Assembly: GCF_009741735.1 (NCBI RefSeq)
Contig: NZ_WHOH01000003.1
Coordinates: forward strand, 186,001 to 250,000
DNA: 64,000 nucleotides
From: Lentibacillus sp. JNUCC-1
GTDB taxonomy: Bacteria > Bacillota > Bacilli > Bacillales > Amphibacillaceae
Direction of reading: 5' to 3'
Part shown: in pieces, positions 9,963-19,586 of the stretch
Position numbering within the stretch: the stretch's first letter is position 1
Layout: each line of letters opens with the position of its first letter
Notes under the pieces: model-generated
The model's database searches: none
The model's input: only the letters and a program-made list of their open reading frames with translations
Told to the model about the DNA's origin: nothing
Made by a program: the position numbers and the translations under genes

Positions 9963-11228
9963 ATGGGAATAGGAGCAAAAATTAAATGGACACGCCTTGA
10001 ACAGGGCATGACCCAGGAAAATCTAGCTGAAGGCATCGTATCCATGTCTTACCTGTCAAAAATAGAAAACGAACGCACCACTCCAAGCGTGGACATCGTT
10101 GAAATGTTATGTGCCCGACTTGGGATAGAAGCAGATGTCGACGTTGATGAGCGTTTGCATGAAAAAGTTCTTGAATGGTGTTCTTTATTAAGAGATATGC
10201 AAAACAGAGACAAAATTAAATACTTATACGAAGAAATTGTACAAATGCTGAGCATCAGCAGACTGAAAGCACATTTATTGTTTGAAATTCATCAGATTAA
10301 ATATTACTTGATTTTTGCAGAGTATGATGAAGCGCTGGTTCAAATCAATAAACTAAAAAAAATTGATGATAGTTTTGATCTGCTTCAAAAATATTACTGG
10401 TATAAATTTAGAGGCAACTACTATTCACTTACTGGAGACCATGTAGAAGCTCTCAGGTTATATGAACTCGCTGAAGAAAATATGAAGCGGATGGAATTAG
10501 AAGATGAGGAAGTCGCCGATACGCAATATACAATTGCAGTTTCTCATAGCAAATTGCGGCAAACCTTGGAAACTATTGAGTATACAGAACCAGCATTAGA
10601 TGTTTATCAAAAATCTTATAATTTCACTAGATGTGCACATTGTCATATTTTATTGGGAATCGCATATAGACGACTAAAAATGTATGATAAGGCAATTAAA
10701 AACCAGAATCTGGCAAAGCATTTGGGTGAGATGGTTAACAATAAACAAATTATACAGTTGTCCAATCAAAATCTTGGTTATTTACACTCAGTGCAAGGGA
10801 ATCCAACCGAAGCCATTAACCATTATGAGGAGGTAGCATTCGCTGATGATGTACAACTTATTGAGAAAATAGCGGCTACCACAGCTCTCATTAGGGAATA
10901 CCATAGTCTTAATAAATTAAAAGAAGCCAAAGAAATGATTAAAAAAAATAAGGAATTACTTGATACAAATATGTATAACGACGAATATAAGTATTTTTAC
11001 TTTACAACCTACACATATGATTATGCGTTAAATGATGAGATAGAAAAGTTCGAATCAATCATTAAAGACGATTTCTTACCTTATCTGCGCAAAAATAAGG
11101 ATTATGCAAACCTTGTAACTTATACAAGAATGATAGCTGATCATTTCGAAAGCCAGAAGAAATATAAGGAAGCATCTAAGTATTACAAGCTTGCTAATGT
11201 GAATTATGAGGAGCTTGTTGACATATAA
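9963..11228 (+). CDS. RNPP-family (NprR/PlcR-like) peptide-responsive regulator
   Basis: Cytoplasmic quorum-sensing transcription factor predicted to bind a re-imported peptide. 421 residues: XRE-type helix-turn-helix at about 5-58 (GAKIKWTRLEQGMTQENLA, then SMSYLSKIENERTTPS), followed by a long helical region of tetratricopeptide repeats (for example AEYDEALVQINKLKKI and KEASKYYKLANVNYEEL). ATG 9963 follows AAAAGAGAG; GTG 9954 overlaps that site. A signal-peptide-bearing 46-codon gene starts 12 bases after its stop, the usual RNPP receptor-peptide order. The gene is visibly more AT-rich than its neighbours and is flanked by terminators, so it may have been acquired as a unit. Target genes are unknown. 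Confidence 0.85.
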   Translation: MGIGAKIKWTRLEQGMTQENLAEGIVSMSYLSKIENERTTPSVDIVEMLCARLGIEADVDVDERLHEKVLEWCSLLRDMQNRDKIKYLYEEIVQMLSISRLKAHLLFEIHQIKYYLIFAEYDEALVQINKLKKIDDSFDLLQKYYWYKFRGNYYSLTGDHVEALRLYELAEENMKRMELEDEEVADTQYTIAVSHSKLRQTLETIEYTEPALDVYQKSYNFTRCAHCHILLGIAYRRLKMYDKAIKNQNLAKHLGEMVNNKQIIQLSNQNLGYLHSVQGNPTEAINHYEEVAFADDVQLIEKIAATTALIREYHSLNKLKEAKEMIKKNKELLDTNMYNDEYKYFYFTTYTYDYALNDEIEKFESIIKDDFLPYLRKNKDYANLVTYTRMIADHFESQKKYKEASKYYKLANVNYEELVDI

Positions 11229-11240
11229 AGGGGGATATAA

Positions 11241-11381
11241 ATGAAGAAATTTGTTGCAGCAATTTTGCTGGGGTCCATGCTGACAGTTGCATTGTCACTA
11301 ACAACAGGCCATTACACGGATCAAACGATTGAGCGTGAACCGCCAATCATCATTCAAGATGGCGTTACCACCGCTTCATAG
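11241..11381 (+). CDS. Exported signalling peptide precursor of the RNPP system, 46 aa
   Basis: Short gene with AAAGGGGGAT 4 bases before its ATG. The product has a basic start MKKF, a hydrophobic core (VAAILLGSMLTVALSL) and a hydrophilic C-terminal part containing EREPPIIIQDGVTTAS. This is the shape of NprX/PapR/Phr-type precursors, in which a C-terminal penta- to octapeptide is cut out after export and re-imported by an oligopeptide permease. PPIIIQDG is a plausible mature region, by loose analogy with the proline-containing C-terminus of NprX; the true boundaries cannot be read from sequence. It is in one operon with the regulator before it. Confidence 0.75.
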   Translation: MKKFVAAILLGSMLTVALSLTTGHYTDQTIEREPPIIIQDGVTTAS

Positions 11382-11410
11382 CCTATGAAGTGCTGGTAGT
11401 AGTTTTTTTA
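11366..11410 (+). terminator. Terminator overlapping the peptide gene stop codon
   Basis: TACCACCGCTTCATA (11366-11380) folds onto TATGAAGTGCTGGTA (11384-11398), followed by GTAGTTTTTTTA. The 5' arm is made of the last five codons of the peptide gene, so translation to the stop would interfere with folding. Confidence 0.75.
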
Positions 11411-11434
11411 CCCTATTACTATATGATGTTTTTG

Positions 11435-11469
11435 CCTGAAATAGCTGTTGCTGTTTCAGGTCTTTTTTT
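11435..11469 (+). terminator. Second terminator downstream of the peptide gene
   Basis: CCTGAAA (11435-11441) pairs with TTTCAGG (11454-11460), followed by TCTTTTTTT. Between here and gatC (11470-11634) only the gat leader lies; a weak TTGCTA/TATTAT promoter pair with an 18-base spacer is possible near 11500-11530. Confidence 0.75.
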
Positions 11470-11634
11470 GCTCTGGGATGCGCTGTGCGACTGTCAATAG
11501 TTGCTAAAGAGGCGTTCATTCTGCTATTATCAATAGTGTTGCATCAGTTTTTTTAGCGGAAAACTGATAGGTGATACAGTTATTTGGTTAAACTGTCTAT
11601 AAACGATTAAACATAATAAATGGAGGTGCTGTTC

Positions 11635-11925
11635 ATGGCTCATATTACTCGGGATCAAGTCATGCACGTGGCCGACTTGGCGAGGCTTGCGATCACTGAA
11701 GATGAAGCAGATGTCTTTGCTAAAGACCTGGACAATATTATCAGTTATGCTGAACAGTTAAATGAATTGGATACAGAAGGTGTAGAACCGACAACGCATG
11801 TACTTGATTTGAAAAATGTGATGCGGGAAGACGAAGCGAAAAAATGGGAACACCGTGACGCCGCTCTGGAAAATGCACCTGATGCACATAACGGTCAATT
11901 CAAAGTACCATCAATCCTGGAATAG
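11635..11925 (+). CDS. gatC: Asp/Glu-tRNA amidotransferase subunit C
   Basis: Small subunit of GatCAB, which converts Glu-tRNA(Gln) and Asp-tRNA(Asn) to the amide forms. 96 residues with the family pattern: [21 protein letters not shown] at the start, the [26 protein letters not shown] core and the C-terminal [19 protein letters not shown] 11635 is preferred because GGAGGTG (11622-11628) precedes it by 6 bases; the ATG at 11620 overlaps that site. First gene of gatCAB. Confidence 0.95.
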   Translation: MAHITRDQVMHVADLARLAITEDEADVFAKDLDNIISYAEQLNELDTEGVEPTTHVLDLKNVMREDEAKKWEHRDAALENAPDAHNGQFKVPSILE

Positions 11926-11937
11926 GGAGGGACAACG

Positions 11938-13407
11938 ATGTCATTATTTGATTTAAGCTTTAAAGAACTTGAAGAGAAGTTACATACCAAAGAAATCACA
12001 GCCCAGGACCTTGTCGATACGTCTTACAGCAGAATTCAGGAAGTTGACAGCAAAGTCCAGGCTTTTTTATCCCTGAATGAAGAACAAGCACGGGAAAATG
12101 CCCGCAAACTGGATGAAAATGGGCATGATGCACAGGCCAAGTTATTTGGTATTCCTGCAGGCATTAAAGATAACATTGCCATTCAAGGTCAGCCATTAAC
12201 GTGTGCCAGCCAATTTTTGAAAAACTTTAACGATCCTTTGTATGACGCAACAGCTATCCAAAAGCTAAAGCATCATCAGTCGGTGACAATCGGTAAATTA
12301 AATCTTGATGAGTTCGCCATGGGCTCATCCAACGAGAATTCCAGTTTTACACCAACACGTAATCCATGGGACCTTGAGCGCGTGCCAGGCGGTTCAAGTG
12401 GTGGCAGTGCAGCATCTGTTGCAGCTGGTGAAGTCTTGTTTGCCCTTGGATCTGACACAGGTGGCTCTATCAGACAGCCGGCCTCTTTCTGTGGTGTTGT
12501 AGGTATGAAACCGACATATGGCCGTGTGTCCCGTTACGGACTGGTAGCCTTTGCTTCTTCACTTGATCAAATTGGTCCCATCACACGCCGTGTTACCGAT
12601 AACGCCCGGGTTCTAGAGGTGATCGCAGGACATGACAAGATGGATGCGACCAGTGCAGATGTCGAAGTTCCTGATTACACCTCTTCTTTGAACGGAGACA
12701 TAAAGGGTTTGAAAATCGCTGTTCCAAAAGAATATTTGGGTGAAGGTGTTTCCGAAGAAGTCAGAAATACGATTTTAAACGCCTTAAAAACGTATGAATC
12801 CATGGGAGCGACATGGGAAGAAGTATCCCTGCCCCACTCAAAATATGCGGTTGCAGCCTATTACTTATTGTCCTCATCAGAAGCATCAGCCAACCTCGCC
12901 CGTTTTGACGGTGTCCGGTATGGTGTACGTTCCGAGAAAGCTGAAAACATGATTGATATGTTTAAAATGTCCCGCAGTGAAGGGTTTGGCGATGAAGTGA
13001 AACGCCGGATCATGCTTGGAACATTTGCACTCAGCTCCGGGTATTACGATGCGTATTACAAAAAAGCCCAGCAGGTTCGCACGTTGATCAAACGTGACTT
13101 TGACGAAGTGTTGGCCAACTATGATGTAATTGTTGGACCGACCGCACCGACAACGGCTTTTAAAATCGGGGAAAAAATAGACGATCCGCTGACTATGTAT
13201 GCAAACGACATTTTAACCATTCCTGTGAACTTGGCCGGAAACCCGGCATTGTCCGTTCCGGGTGGATTTTCGGAGGATGGCTTGCCAATTGGCTTGCAAA
13301 TCATTGGACGACCATTCGCTGAAGGAACCGTCTATGAAGCGGCTTATGCCTATGAACAGGCGACAGAATTTTGTCTTAAAAAGCCTCATCTTGGAGGTGA
13401 CGCATAA
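11938..13407 (+). CDS. gatA: Asp/Glu-tRNA amidotransferase subunit A
   Basis: Amidase subunit that releases ammonia from glutamine. 489 residues with the amidase-signature triad: Lys77 in GIKDNI, and the serines of [10 protein letters not shown] (151-160) and TGGSIRQ (Ser177). Full length for the family (B. subtilis 485). GGGAGGGAC precedes the ATG. It begins 12 bases after gatC and its TAA overlaps the gatB ATG by one base. Confidence 0.97.
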   Translation: MSLFDLSFKELEEKLHTKEITAQDLVDTSYSRIQEVDSKVQAFLSLNEEQARENARKLDENGHDAQAKLFGIPAGIKDNIAIQGQPLTCASQFLKNFNDPLYDATAIQKLKHHQSVTIGKLNLDEFAMGSSNENSSFTPTRNPWDLERVPGGSSGGSAASVAAGEVLFALGSDTGGSIRQPASFCGVVGMKPTYGRVSRYGLVAFASSLDQIGPITRRVTDNARVLEVIAGHDKMDATSADVEVPDYTSSLNGDIKGLKIAVPKEYLGEGVSEEVRNTILNALKTYESMGATWEEVSLPHSKYAVAAYYLLSSSEASANLARFDGVRYGVRSEKAENMIDMFKMSRSEGFGDEVKRRIMLGTFALSSGYYDAYYKKAQQVRTLIKRDFDEVLANYDVIVGPTAPTTAFKIGEKIDDPLTMYANDILTIPVNLAGNPALSVPGGFSEDGLPIGLQIIGRPFAEGTVYEAAYAYEQATEFCLKKPHLGGDA

Positions 13408-14837
13408 TGAACTTTGAAACGATTATCGGACTTGAAGTCCACGTTGAACTCAAAACCGATTCTAAAATCTTCAGCTCGAGCCCGAATGCGTTTGGCGATC
13501 AACCGAACAGCAATGTGAACCCGATTGACCTTGGGTATCCAGGAACATTGCCGGTTTTGAACGAGGAAGCTGTGAATTTTGCCATGAAAGCAGCTATGGC
13601 GCTTAATTGTGACATTGCGACAGATACGAAATTTGACCGGAAGAATTATTTCTATCCGGACAACCCGAAAGCCTATCAGATCTCGCAATTCGATAAACCG
13701 ATCGGCGAAAATGGCTGGATTGAAATTGAAGTTGGCGGGCGCAAAAAGCGCATCGGCATTACCCGTCTGCACTTAGAGGAAGATGCCGGTAAGCTGACAC
13801 ACGGTGACGATGGTTATTCACTTGTTGACTTCAACCGTCAGGGCGCACCATTAATTGAAATTGTCTCAGAACCCGACATGCGTTCACCGGAAGAAGCGTA
13901 TGCCTACTTGGAGAAATTGAAGAATATTATCCAGTATACTGGTGTCTCTGATTGTAAGATGCAGGAAGGCTCACTGCGCTGTGATGCGAACCTTTCCTTG
14001 CGTCCAATTGGTCAGGAGGCATTCGGAACCAAGACGGAATTAAAGAACCTAAACTCGTTCACTTTTGTGCAAAAAGGTCTTGAATTTGAGGAAAAACGTC
14101 AGGAAAAAGAACTTTTATCAGGCGGTGTCATCGGTCAGGAAACCCGCCGCTATGACGAGAAAACAAAAGAAACTATTCTAATGCGTGTTAAAGAAGGTTC
14201 AGATGACTACCGTTATTTCCCGGAACCAGACCTTGTGCCGTTATATATTGATGAAGCATGGAAAGAACGGATCCGTCAGTCCATTCCGGAATTGCCGGAT
14301 GCCCGTAAACAGCGGTTTGTTGAGGAACTTGGGTTGCCGGAGTATGACGCAGAAGTCTTGACCAATTCCAAGGAAATGGCTGACTTCTTTGAAGGGGCCG
14401 TTGCAGAAGGCGCCGATATTAAGCAAGCGTCCAACTGGCTGATGGGCGAGATCTCAGGCTATATGAACAAACATCTTAAAGAATTGAATGAGCTTGCGAT
14501 TACCCCTGAATCACTTGGCAAGATGATCAAGTTAATCGAAGACGGCACCATTTCATCCAAAATCGCAAAGAAAGTCTTTGCTGAGCTTGTTGAAAAAGGT
14601 GGCGATCCTGAGAAAATCGTTAAGGAAAAAGGTCTTGTACAGATTTCTGATGAAAGCGAATTGACCCCGATCATTACGAAGATTCTGGATGAAAATGAAC
14701 AATCCATTATAGACTATAAAAACGGTAAAGACCGGGCTCTTGGATTCCTGGTTGGACAGGTCATGAAAGCAACTAAAGGCCAGGCCAATCCGCCTATGGT
14801 CAATAAAATTCTCAAGCGAGAAATGGATCAACGGTGA
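13407..14837 (+). CDS. gatB: Asp/Glu-tRNA amidotransferase subunit B
   Basis: Kinase/transamidase subunit that binds the misacylated tRNA and receives ammonia from GatA. 476 residues: the N-terminal cradle begins [15 protein letters not shown], continues through [29 protein letters not shown] and the [17 protein letters not shown] motif, and ends with the helical YqeY-like tail ([20 protein letters not shown]). The ATG overlaps the gatA stop, and GGAGGTGACG upstream serves as the binding site. Confidence 0.97.
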   Translation: MNFETIIGLEVHVELKTDSKIFSSSPNAFGDQPNSNVNPIDLGYPGTLPVLNEEAVNFAMKAAMALNCDIATDTKFDRKNYFYPDNPKAYQISQFDKPIGENGWIEIEVGGRKKRIGITRLHLEEDAGKLTHGDDGYSLVDFNRQGAPLIEIVSEPDMRSPEEAYAYLEKLKNIIQYTGVSDCKMQEGSLRCDANLSLRPIGQEAFGTKTELKNLNSFTFVQKGLEFEEKRQEKELLSGGVIGQETRRYDEKTKETILMRVKEGSDDYRYFPEPDLVPLYIDEAWKERIRQSIPELPDARKQRFVEELGLPEYDAEVLTNSKEMADFFEGAVAEGADIKQASNWLMGEISGYMNKHLKELNELAITPESLGKMIKLIEDGTISSKIAKKVFAELVEKGGDPEKIVKEKGLVQISDESELTPIITKILDENEQSIIDYKNGKDRALGFLVGQVMKATKGQANPPMVNKILKREMDQR

Positions 14838-14846
14838 CATGGGAGG

Positions 14847-14875
14847 AGCGGCTGCTGAACAAACCGGCAGCCGCC
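14847..14875 (+). repeat. GC-rich hairpin between gatB and dgkB
   Basis: GCGGCTGC (14848-14855) pairs with GCAGCCGC (14867-14874) across an 11-base loop. No T run follows, so it is more likely a processing or stability element than a terminator. Confidence 0.5.
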
Positions 14876-14903
14876 GCTTATGTCTGAAATTGGAGGGATC
14901 TTT

Positions 14904-15812
14904 TTGAAACGAGCCCGTGTTATATATAACCCTACATCAGGGCGAGAGTTACTTAAAAAGGAACTCGCACATGTGCTTGAGCAGTTGGAAATCGCTGGGT
15001 ATGAGGCAAGTGCCCATGCCACCATTGGGGAAAGTGATGCCATTCATGCGGCGCGAACAGCTGTGGAGCGGAAGTTTGATCTCGTGGTTGCTGCTGGTGG
15101 TGATGGCACGATTAACGAGGTCATTAATGGGATCAGTGAACAGGAATGGCGGCCTAAATTGGGCATCCTTCCAGGCGGAACGACCAACGACTTTGCTAGA
15201 GCCTTAAATATTCCCCGCGATATTAAAAAAGCACTTGAAGTGATTGTGGCCGGTGAAACGATGAAACTGGATGTGGGCCGTGTGAACGAGCAATATTTCA
15301 TTAATATCGCAGGCGGCGGCAAACTGACAGAACTCACCTATGATGTGCCCATTAAACTGAAAACCATGCTGGGCCAACTGGCGTATTATATGAAGGGGAT
15401 TGAGATGCTGCCCTCACTGAAACCGATTCGGGCGCGGATCGAATACGATGGAAACGTTTTTGATGAGAACATTATGCTGTTCCTCGTGTCCAACTCAAAT
15501 TCAGTGGGCGGTTTTGAAAAACTCGCTCCGACTGCAAAACTGAATGATGGTTATTTTGACCTCATCATTTTGAAGGAAGCTAACCTTGCTGAATTCATTC
15601 GAATTGCGACACTGGCTTTACGTGGTGCACACCTTGAGGATAAGCACGTGATCTACACCCAAGCAAAGCATATCAAAGTGGACACCGAAGAAAAAATGCA
15701 GCTCAACATCGATGGTGAATACGGCGGACTTTTGCCAGGTGAATTTATTAATCTGCAAGAACACATTGAATTCTGTGTCCCAACTTCATTTATCGAAAAA
15801 CAAAACACCTGA
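14904..15812 (+). CDS. dgkB: Diacylglycerol kinase DgkB
   Basis: Phosphorylates diacylglycerol, returning the by-product of lipoteichoic acid synthesis to phosphatidic acid. 302 residues, close to B. subtilis DgkB (YerQ): KRARVIYNPTSGRE at the N-terminus, the nucleotide loop AAGGDGTINEVINGI, LPGGTTNDFARAL, and INIDGEYGG near the end. TTG 14904 is the likely start: GGAGGGA (14892-14898) is 5 bases upstream and it yields the conserved MKRARVIYN; the ATG at 14880 lies before that site. Same position after gatB and before rlmCD as in B. subtilis. Confidence 0.92.
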   Translation: MKRARVIYNPTSGRELLKKELAHVLEQLEIAGYEASAHATIGESDAIHAARTAVERKFDLVVAAGGDGTINEVINGISEQEWRPKLGILPGGTTNDFARALNIPRDIKKALEVIVAGETMKLDVGRVNEQYFINIAGGGKLTELTYDVPIKLKTMLGQLAYYMKGIEMLPSLKPIRARIEYDGNVFDENIMLFLVSNSNSVGGFEKLAPTAKLNDGYFDLIILKEANLAEFIRIATLALRGAHLEDKHVIYTQAKHIKVDTEEKMQLNIDGEYGGLLPGEFINLQEHIEFCVPTSFIEKQNT

Positions 15813-15858
15813 CCGGGGTGACTCGGGCGGGTGTTTGATGTTGTTTTGAGTTTTTTGC
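15803..15858 (+). terminator. Likely terminator of dgkB
   Basis: AACACC and GGGTGTT can pair across a GC-rich loop just after the dgkB stop; a T-rich tract (GTTGTTTTGAGTTTTTT) follows a few bases later. Confidence 0.5.
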
Positions 15859-15924
15859 CCCAGCATGAGATATGATAAGATATACATCATACACGTATGA
15901 CAGCATATCTAAAAGGAGTTTCCA

Positions 15925-17301
15925 ATGGCTAAACAGACCACACCTGTTCAAAAAAATGACCGACTGACCCTTAATATAGAAGACCTGACCCATGAAGGAA
16001 ACGGCGTTGGCAAAATTGATGGCTATCCATTGTTTATCCCGTACGCCCTTCCAGGTGAAAAAGTAAATGTGCACGTCGTCAAAGTTAAGAAAAATTTTGG
16101 TTTTGGCAAGCTGCTTGACGTTCTGGAAGCAAGTCCTGACCGGGTAGAACCACCTTGCAATGTGTTTTACAAATGCGGTGGCTGTCAAATTCAGCATATG
16201 AGCTATCCGATGCAGCTCGACATGAAGCATAATCAGGTTAAAAATGTCATGAAAAAGATCGCTCACCTTGAACATGTGCCCGTTCACCCGGTTATCGGCA
16301 TGGAAGATCCGTGGCGCTATCGCAATAAGGTCGCGATTCCGGTGGGAGAACATGAGGATGAGCTCATCACTGGGTTTTACCGCATGCGCAGCCACGATAT
16401 CATTACCGATATGGATACTTGTGTTGTCCAGGACGAGGTAAATGATCGGATGATTGAAGCGGTTAGACGCATTGCTGACAGTCTCGGTATTTCTGCTTAC
16501 GATGAAAAGACAGATCGTGGTGTACTGCGGCATATTATGGTGCGAACCGGGCAGGCCACAAGCGAAACAATGATCGTTTTAATTACCCGTACGGAAAAGT
16601 TGCCTCACCAGGATAAGCTCATCAAGGAATTGACTGAAACCTATCCTCATGTCAAATCGATTGCTCATAACATCAACAACAAGCGAACGAATGTGATTAT
16701 GGGCAAAAAGACGCATGTCATCTGGGGCGAGGAATATATTTATGATACGATTGGCGACATCCGGTTTGCCATTTCCGCCAAGTCATTTTATCAAGTCAAT
16801 CCTACTCAGACGAAAAATTTATACGACAAAGCACTGGAGTACGCTCAGGTCGGGCATAAGGATATCGTGATCGACGCCTACTGCGGGATCGGTACCATTG
16901 CATTGTTTCTGGCTCAGTCTGCCAAAAAAGTTTACGGTGTTGATGTCGTTTCCGAAGCTATCAGTGATGCCAAGAAAAACGCACACCTGAATCACATTGA
17001 TAACGCAGAATTTTACGTGGGCGAAGCAGAAAAAGTGATGCCTTGGTGGCAGGCACAAGGTTTGAAACCGGATGTAATTGTCGTGGATCCGCCTCGCAAA
17101 GGCTGTGACGAAGCATTGCTCGAGGCTATGACTACCATGAAACCGAAACGTATCGTCTACGTATCCTGCAACCCATCAACATTGGCAAGAGACCTGCGAA
17201 TACTAGAGGATGGCGGCTATGAAACCAAAGAAGTACAGCCGGTGGACATGTTCCCACAGAGCATGCACATTGAATGTGTAACAAAACTTGAGATAAAATA
17301 A
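15925..17301 (+). CDS. rlmCD: 23S rRNA (uracil-C5)-methyltransferase, RlmCD type
   Basis: SAM-dependent RNA m5U methyltransferase; the B. subtilis orthologue in this position (YefA) methylates both U747 and U1939 of 23S rRNA. 458 residues: N-terminal TRAM domain (about 10-68), iron-sulfur cysteines Cys78, Cys84 and Cys87 ([10 protein letters not shown]) with a fourth near CVVQDE, SAM site [14 protein letters not shown], and the catalytic loop [21 protein letters not shown] lies before the ATG. Dual specificity is inferred from synteny; a single-site RlmD/TrmA-like role cannot be excluded. Confidence 0.9.
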   Translation: MAKQTTPVQKNDRLTLNIEDLTHEGNGVGKIDGYPLFIPYALPGEKVNVHVVKVKKNFGFGKLLDVLEASPDRVEPPCNVFYKCGGCQIQHMSYPMQLDMKHNQVKNVMKKIAHLEHVPVHPVIGMEDPWRYRNKVAIPVGEHEDELITGFYRMRSHDIITDMDTCVVQDEVNDRMIEAVRRIADSLGISAYDEKTDRGVLRHIMVRTGQATSETMIVLITRTEKLPHQDKLIKELTETYPHVKSIAHNINNKRTNVIMGKKTHVIWGEEYIYDTIGDIRFAISAKSFYQVNPTQTKNLYDKALEYAQVGHKDIVIDAYCGIGTIALFLAQSAKKVYGVDVVSEAISDAKKNAHLNHIDNAEFYVGEAEKVMPWWQAQGLKPDVIVVDPPRKGCDEALLEAMTTMKPKRIVYVSCNPSTLARDLRILEDGGYETKEVQPVDMFPQSMHIECVTKLEIK

Positions 17302-17311
17302 CAAAAGATAG

Positions 17312-17340
17312 TTCGACATCATTCGGGGGTGACAGGCACC
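17312..17340 (+). repeat. GTGACAGGCACC-type repeat, copy 1
   Basis: This 29-bp stretch (TTCGACATCATTCGGGGG then TGACAGGCACC) matches 18366-18395. It ends two bases before the dus ATG, and its GGGGGTGA (17325-17332) is the only plausible ribosome binding site for dus. Confidence 0.7.
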
Positions 17341-17342
17341 TT

Positions 17343-18299
17343 ATGGAAAAGAATAATTTTTGGGCTGATTTGCCGCGGCCGTTTTTTGTGTTGGCGCCGA
17401 TGGAGGATGTGACACATGTGGTTTTCCGTCATGTGGTAAGTGCGGCAGCGCGGCCTGATGTGTTTTTTACGGAGTTTACAAATACAGAGAGTTTCTGCCA
17501 TCCGGAAGGGATCTTCAGTGTGCGTGGTCGTCTGACCTTCACTGAGGATGAGCAGCCCATGGTTGCTCATATTTGGGGAGACAAGCCCGAACACTTCCGT
17601 GAAATGAGCATTGGTATGGCAGAGCAAGGGTTTAAAGGACTGGATATCAATATGGGGTGCCCTGTGCCAAACGTTGCTACTAAGGGGAAGGGCAGTGGTC
17701 TGATCCGGCGCCCGGATGTCGCTGCAGAGATTATCCAGGCAGCAAAAGCTGGTGGCCTGCCCGTTAGTGTGAAGACACGCCTTGGTTATACAAGTTTGGA
17801 TGAATGGCGGGATTGGCTGACACACTTATTCAAACAAGACATCGCCAACCTGTCCATCCATCTGCGTACCCGAAAAGAAATGAGTAATTATGAAGCACAT
17901 TGGGAGCTGATTCCTGAGATTAAAAAGTTGCGTGATGAAGTCGCGCCTGACACGCTGCTTACAATCAATGGAGATATCCCTGACCGTCAAACCGGCTTAG
18001 AGCTTGTGAATCAGTACGGCGTCGACGGCGTGATGATTGGCCGGGGGATTTTTAAAAATCCATTTGCCTTTGAAAGAGAACCGAAAGAGCACAGCAGTGA
18101 TGAACTCCTGGGTCTTTTAAGGCTGCAGCTTGACCTCCACGACCAGTATTCCGAATTAGAACCACGTCCGTTCAAGCCTTTACGCCGCTTTTTTAAGATT
18201 TATGTGCGTGGATTTCGTGGCGCAAGCGAACTGAGGAACCAGTTGATGGATACTGAGTCTACAGATGAAGTGCGTGAGTTGCTCGACAGCTTTGAATAA
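17343..18299 (+). CDS. dus: tRNA-dihydrouridine synthase
   Basis: FMN-dependent enzyme that reduces uridine to dihydrouridine in tRNA loops. 318 residues in the Dus fold: [11 protein letters not shown] at the N-terminus, [20 protein letters not shown] with the catalytic Cys106, [19 protein letters not shown], and the phosphate-binding [15 protein letters not shown]. The ATG has no SD of its own; GGGGGTGA within the preceding dispersed repeat lies 10 bases upstream. It follows rlmCD by 41 bases. Which uridine it modifies cannot be told from sequence. Confidence 0.9.
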   Translation: MEKNNFWADLPRPFFVLAPMEDVTHVVFRHVVSAAARPDVFFTEFTNTESFCHPEGIFSVRGRLTFTEDEQPMVAHIWGDKPEHFREMSIGMAEQGFKGLDINMGCPVPNVATKGKGSGLIRRPDVAAEIIQAAKAGGLPVSVKTRLGYTSLDEWRDWLTHLFKQDIANLSIHLRTRKEMSNYEAHWELIPEIKKLRDEVAPDTLLTINGDIPDRQTGLELVNQYGVDGVMIGRGIFKNPFAFEREPKEHSSDELLGLLRLQLDLHDQYSELEPRPFKPLRRFFKIYVRGFRGASELRNQLMDTESTDEVRELLDSFE

Positions 18300-18365
18300 A
18301 AGTCATATCATTCACGACCCTAAATTAAAGAACATACACTTAACAATAAAACACTCTCGACAGGA

Positions 18366-18395
18366 TTCGACATAGTTCGGGAAGTGACAGGCACC
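18366..18395 (+). repeat. GTGACAGGCACC-type repeat, copy 2
   Basis: TTCGACATAGTTCGGGAA then GTGACAGGCACC, in the same orientation as the copy at 17312-17340, with about four differences over 30 bp. The two copies bracket dus. Confidence 0.7.
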
Positions 18396-18401
18396 ATATC
18401 G

Positions 18402-18437
18402 ACCCCGGTTTTCTCTTAAGAGGAAGCTGGGGTTTTA
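18402..18437 (+). terminator. Terminator downstream of dus
   Basis: ACCCCGGTTTTCTC pairs with GAGGAAGCTGGGGT, followed by TTTAGTT. Confidence 0.7.
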
Positions 18438-18525
18438 GTTGGTTTAAATATGAGGGGTGTGATATTGTATTATTGTGAAAATAATGTAATCATCATGCGT
18501 TAAAAAACGGTGAAGGAGCAGGGGG

Positions 18526-19260
18526 ATGAACATTCGCGGTGGCAGGGCTGGTCTTAATTCTGTGAGTTTTGCTGGAGACAATTATTATGTGATTTCTAGA
18601 TTGAAAAAAGGACAGGTTGTAACTAAGAAAAAAAAGATCAAGAAATATGAAAACAAACTAACCAGTATCATTGATGGTATTCCTTTTGTTCGCTCGCTCT
18701 CACTAATGCTTCGGTTCTTGCTAACAACCTGGAAAGTCTATTTGTTTGGTTTCCTGTTTATTATTCTAAGTTCCCTTCTGTTTAAGGGAAGCAGGGACCC
18801 TATTACGACGATTATAATCCAGATTAACGATTATATTGTGCTAATATTCCTCGTGATCGGTGTGGGGTTGGTCTTTAAAGTAACCTCTATTGCAAAATAT
18901 CATGCTGCTGAACATATGGTGGCTAATGCTTATGTGGTGGATTCCGATCTGACAGTTGATAAAGTTAGAGTTCAGCCTAGAACACATAATCATTGTGGGA
19001 CTAATCTGGTTGTCACAATTCTTTTCTTACTCGCTATCCTTCACATGTTCTTTGGCAGTACACGATGGATTTATTTGGGAGCTTGGGTGGTTGGATATGA
19101 AATTTGGAGATTTGAACCTAAATTCATATGGACTGTTATTCTGGCGATTAGCAAGACTGCACAATACATACTTTTTACATCCCCTCCGAGTGACAAGCAC
19201 ATTGTTGTTGCGATGGCAGCTATGCAGGGACTTGAGAAGGCAGAATTGAAAAATGATTAA
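18526..19260 (+). CDS. DUF1385 (YqhQ-like) membrane protein
   Basis: Integral membrane protein of unknown function. 244 residues with features of the DUF1385 family in order: RGGRAGLNSVSF near the start (family pattern RGGQAV.EGV), membrane segments at about 60-85 and 100-123, KYHAAEHMVANAYVV (family HGAEH..I.AYE), RTHNHCGTNLVV (family P.CGTS), further membrane segments at 165-205, and the ending SDKHIVVAMAAMQGLEKAE (family .D.Q.EVAI.AL..). AAGGAG is 7 bases from the ATG. It is divergent from typical members and lies alone between terminators. Confidence 0.7.
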   Translation: MNIRGGRAGLNSVSFAGDNYYVISRLKKGQVVTKKKKIKKYENKLTSIIDGIPFVRSLSLMLRFLLTTWKVYLFGFLFIILSSLLFKGSRDPITTIIIQINDYIVLIFLVIGVGLVFKVTSIAKYHAAEHMVANAYVVDSDLTVDKVRVQPRTHNHCGTNLVVTILFLLAILHMFFGSTRWIYLGAWVVGYEIWRFEPKFIWTVILAISKTAQYILFTSPPSDKHIVVAMAAMQGLEKAELKND

Positions 19261-19343
19261 CGGTTCCCTTTATACATACACCAGTTAATTCAACATCTTA
19301 TGTTATAATAATTATACAATCTTACAAGCGAGAGGTGAGTTAA

Positions 19344-19586
19344 ATGGAAAGAAAAATAACTAAGATTGGCAATAGCTATGGGATCACTTTGCCGAAGCAA
19401 TTGCTCAAGGAAGCCAATATGAATTATGGGGATCAATTACAAATGAAAGTGAAAGATGGTGACATCGTTCTTTCAAAGAAAAAAGAGGTCAAACTTCCAG
19501 AAGGGTTAAGTGAGGACTTTTTTGAGGTGCTGGAGCGGAATACACAGAAGCACAAATCGACAATAGAGGATCTCGTTGACAGATGA
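19344..19586 (+). CDS. AbrB/MazE-type antitoxin
   Basis: Predicted DNA-binding antitoxin of a type II toxin-antitoxin module. 80 residues with a SpoVT/AbrB swapped-hairpin domain: ERKITKIGNSYGITLPKQLL, then GDQLQMKVKDGDIVLSKKK. The C-terminal half (LPEGLSEDFFEVLERNTQ and on) would wrap the toxin. AGAGGTGA precedes the ATG and a TATAAT lies at 19304-19309. Its TGA overlaps the ATG of the Doc-like gene by three bases (ATGA), as is usual for such pairs. Confidence 0.85.
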   Translation: MERKITKIGNSYGITLPKQLLKEANMNYGDQLQMKVKDGDIVLSKKKEVKLPEGLSEDFFEVLERNTQKHKSTIEDLVDR

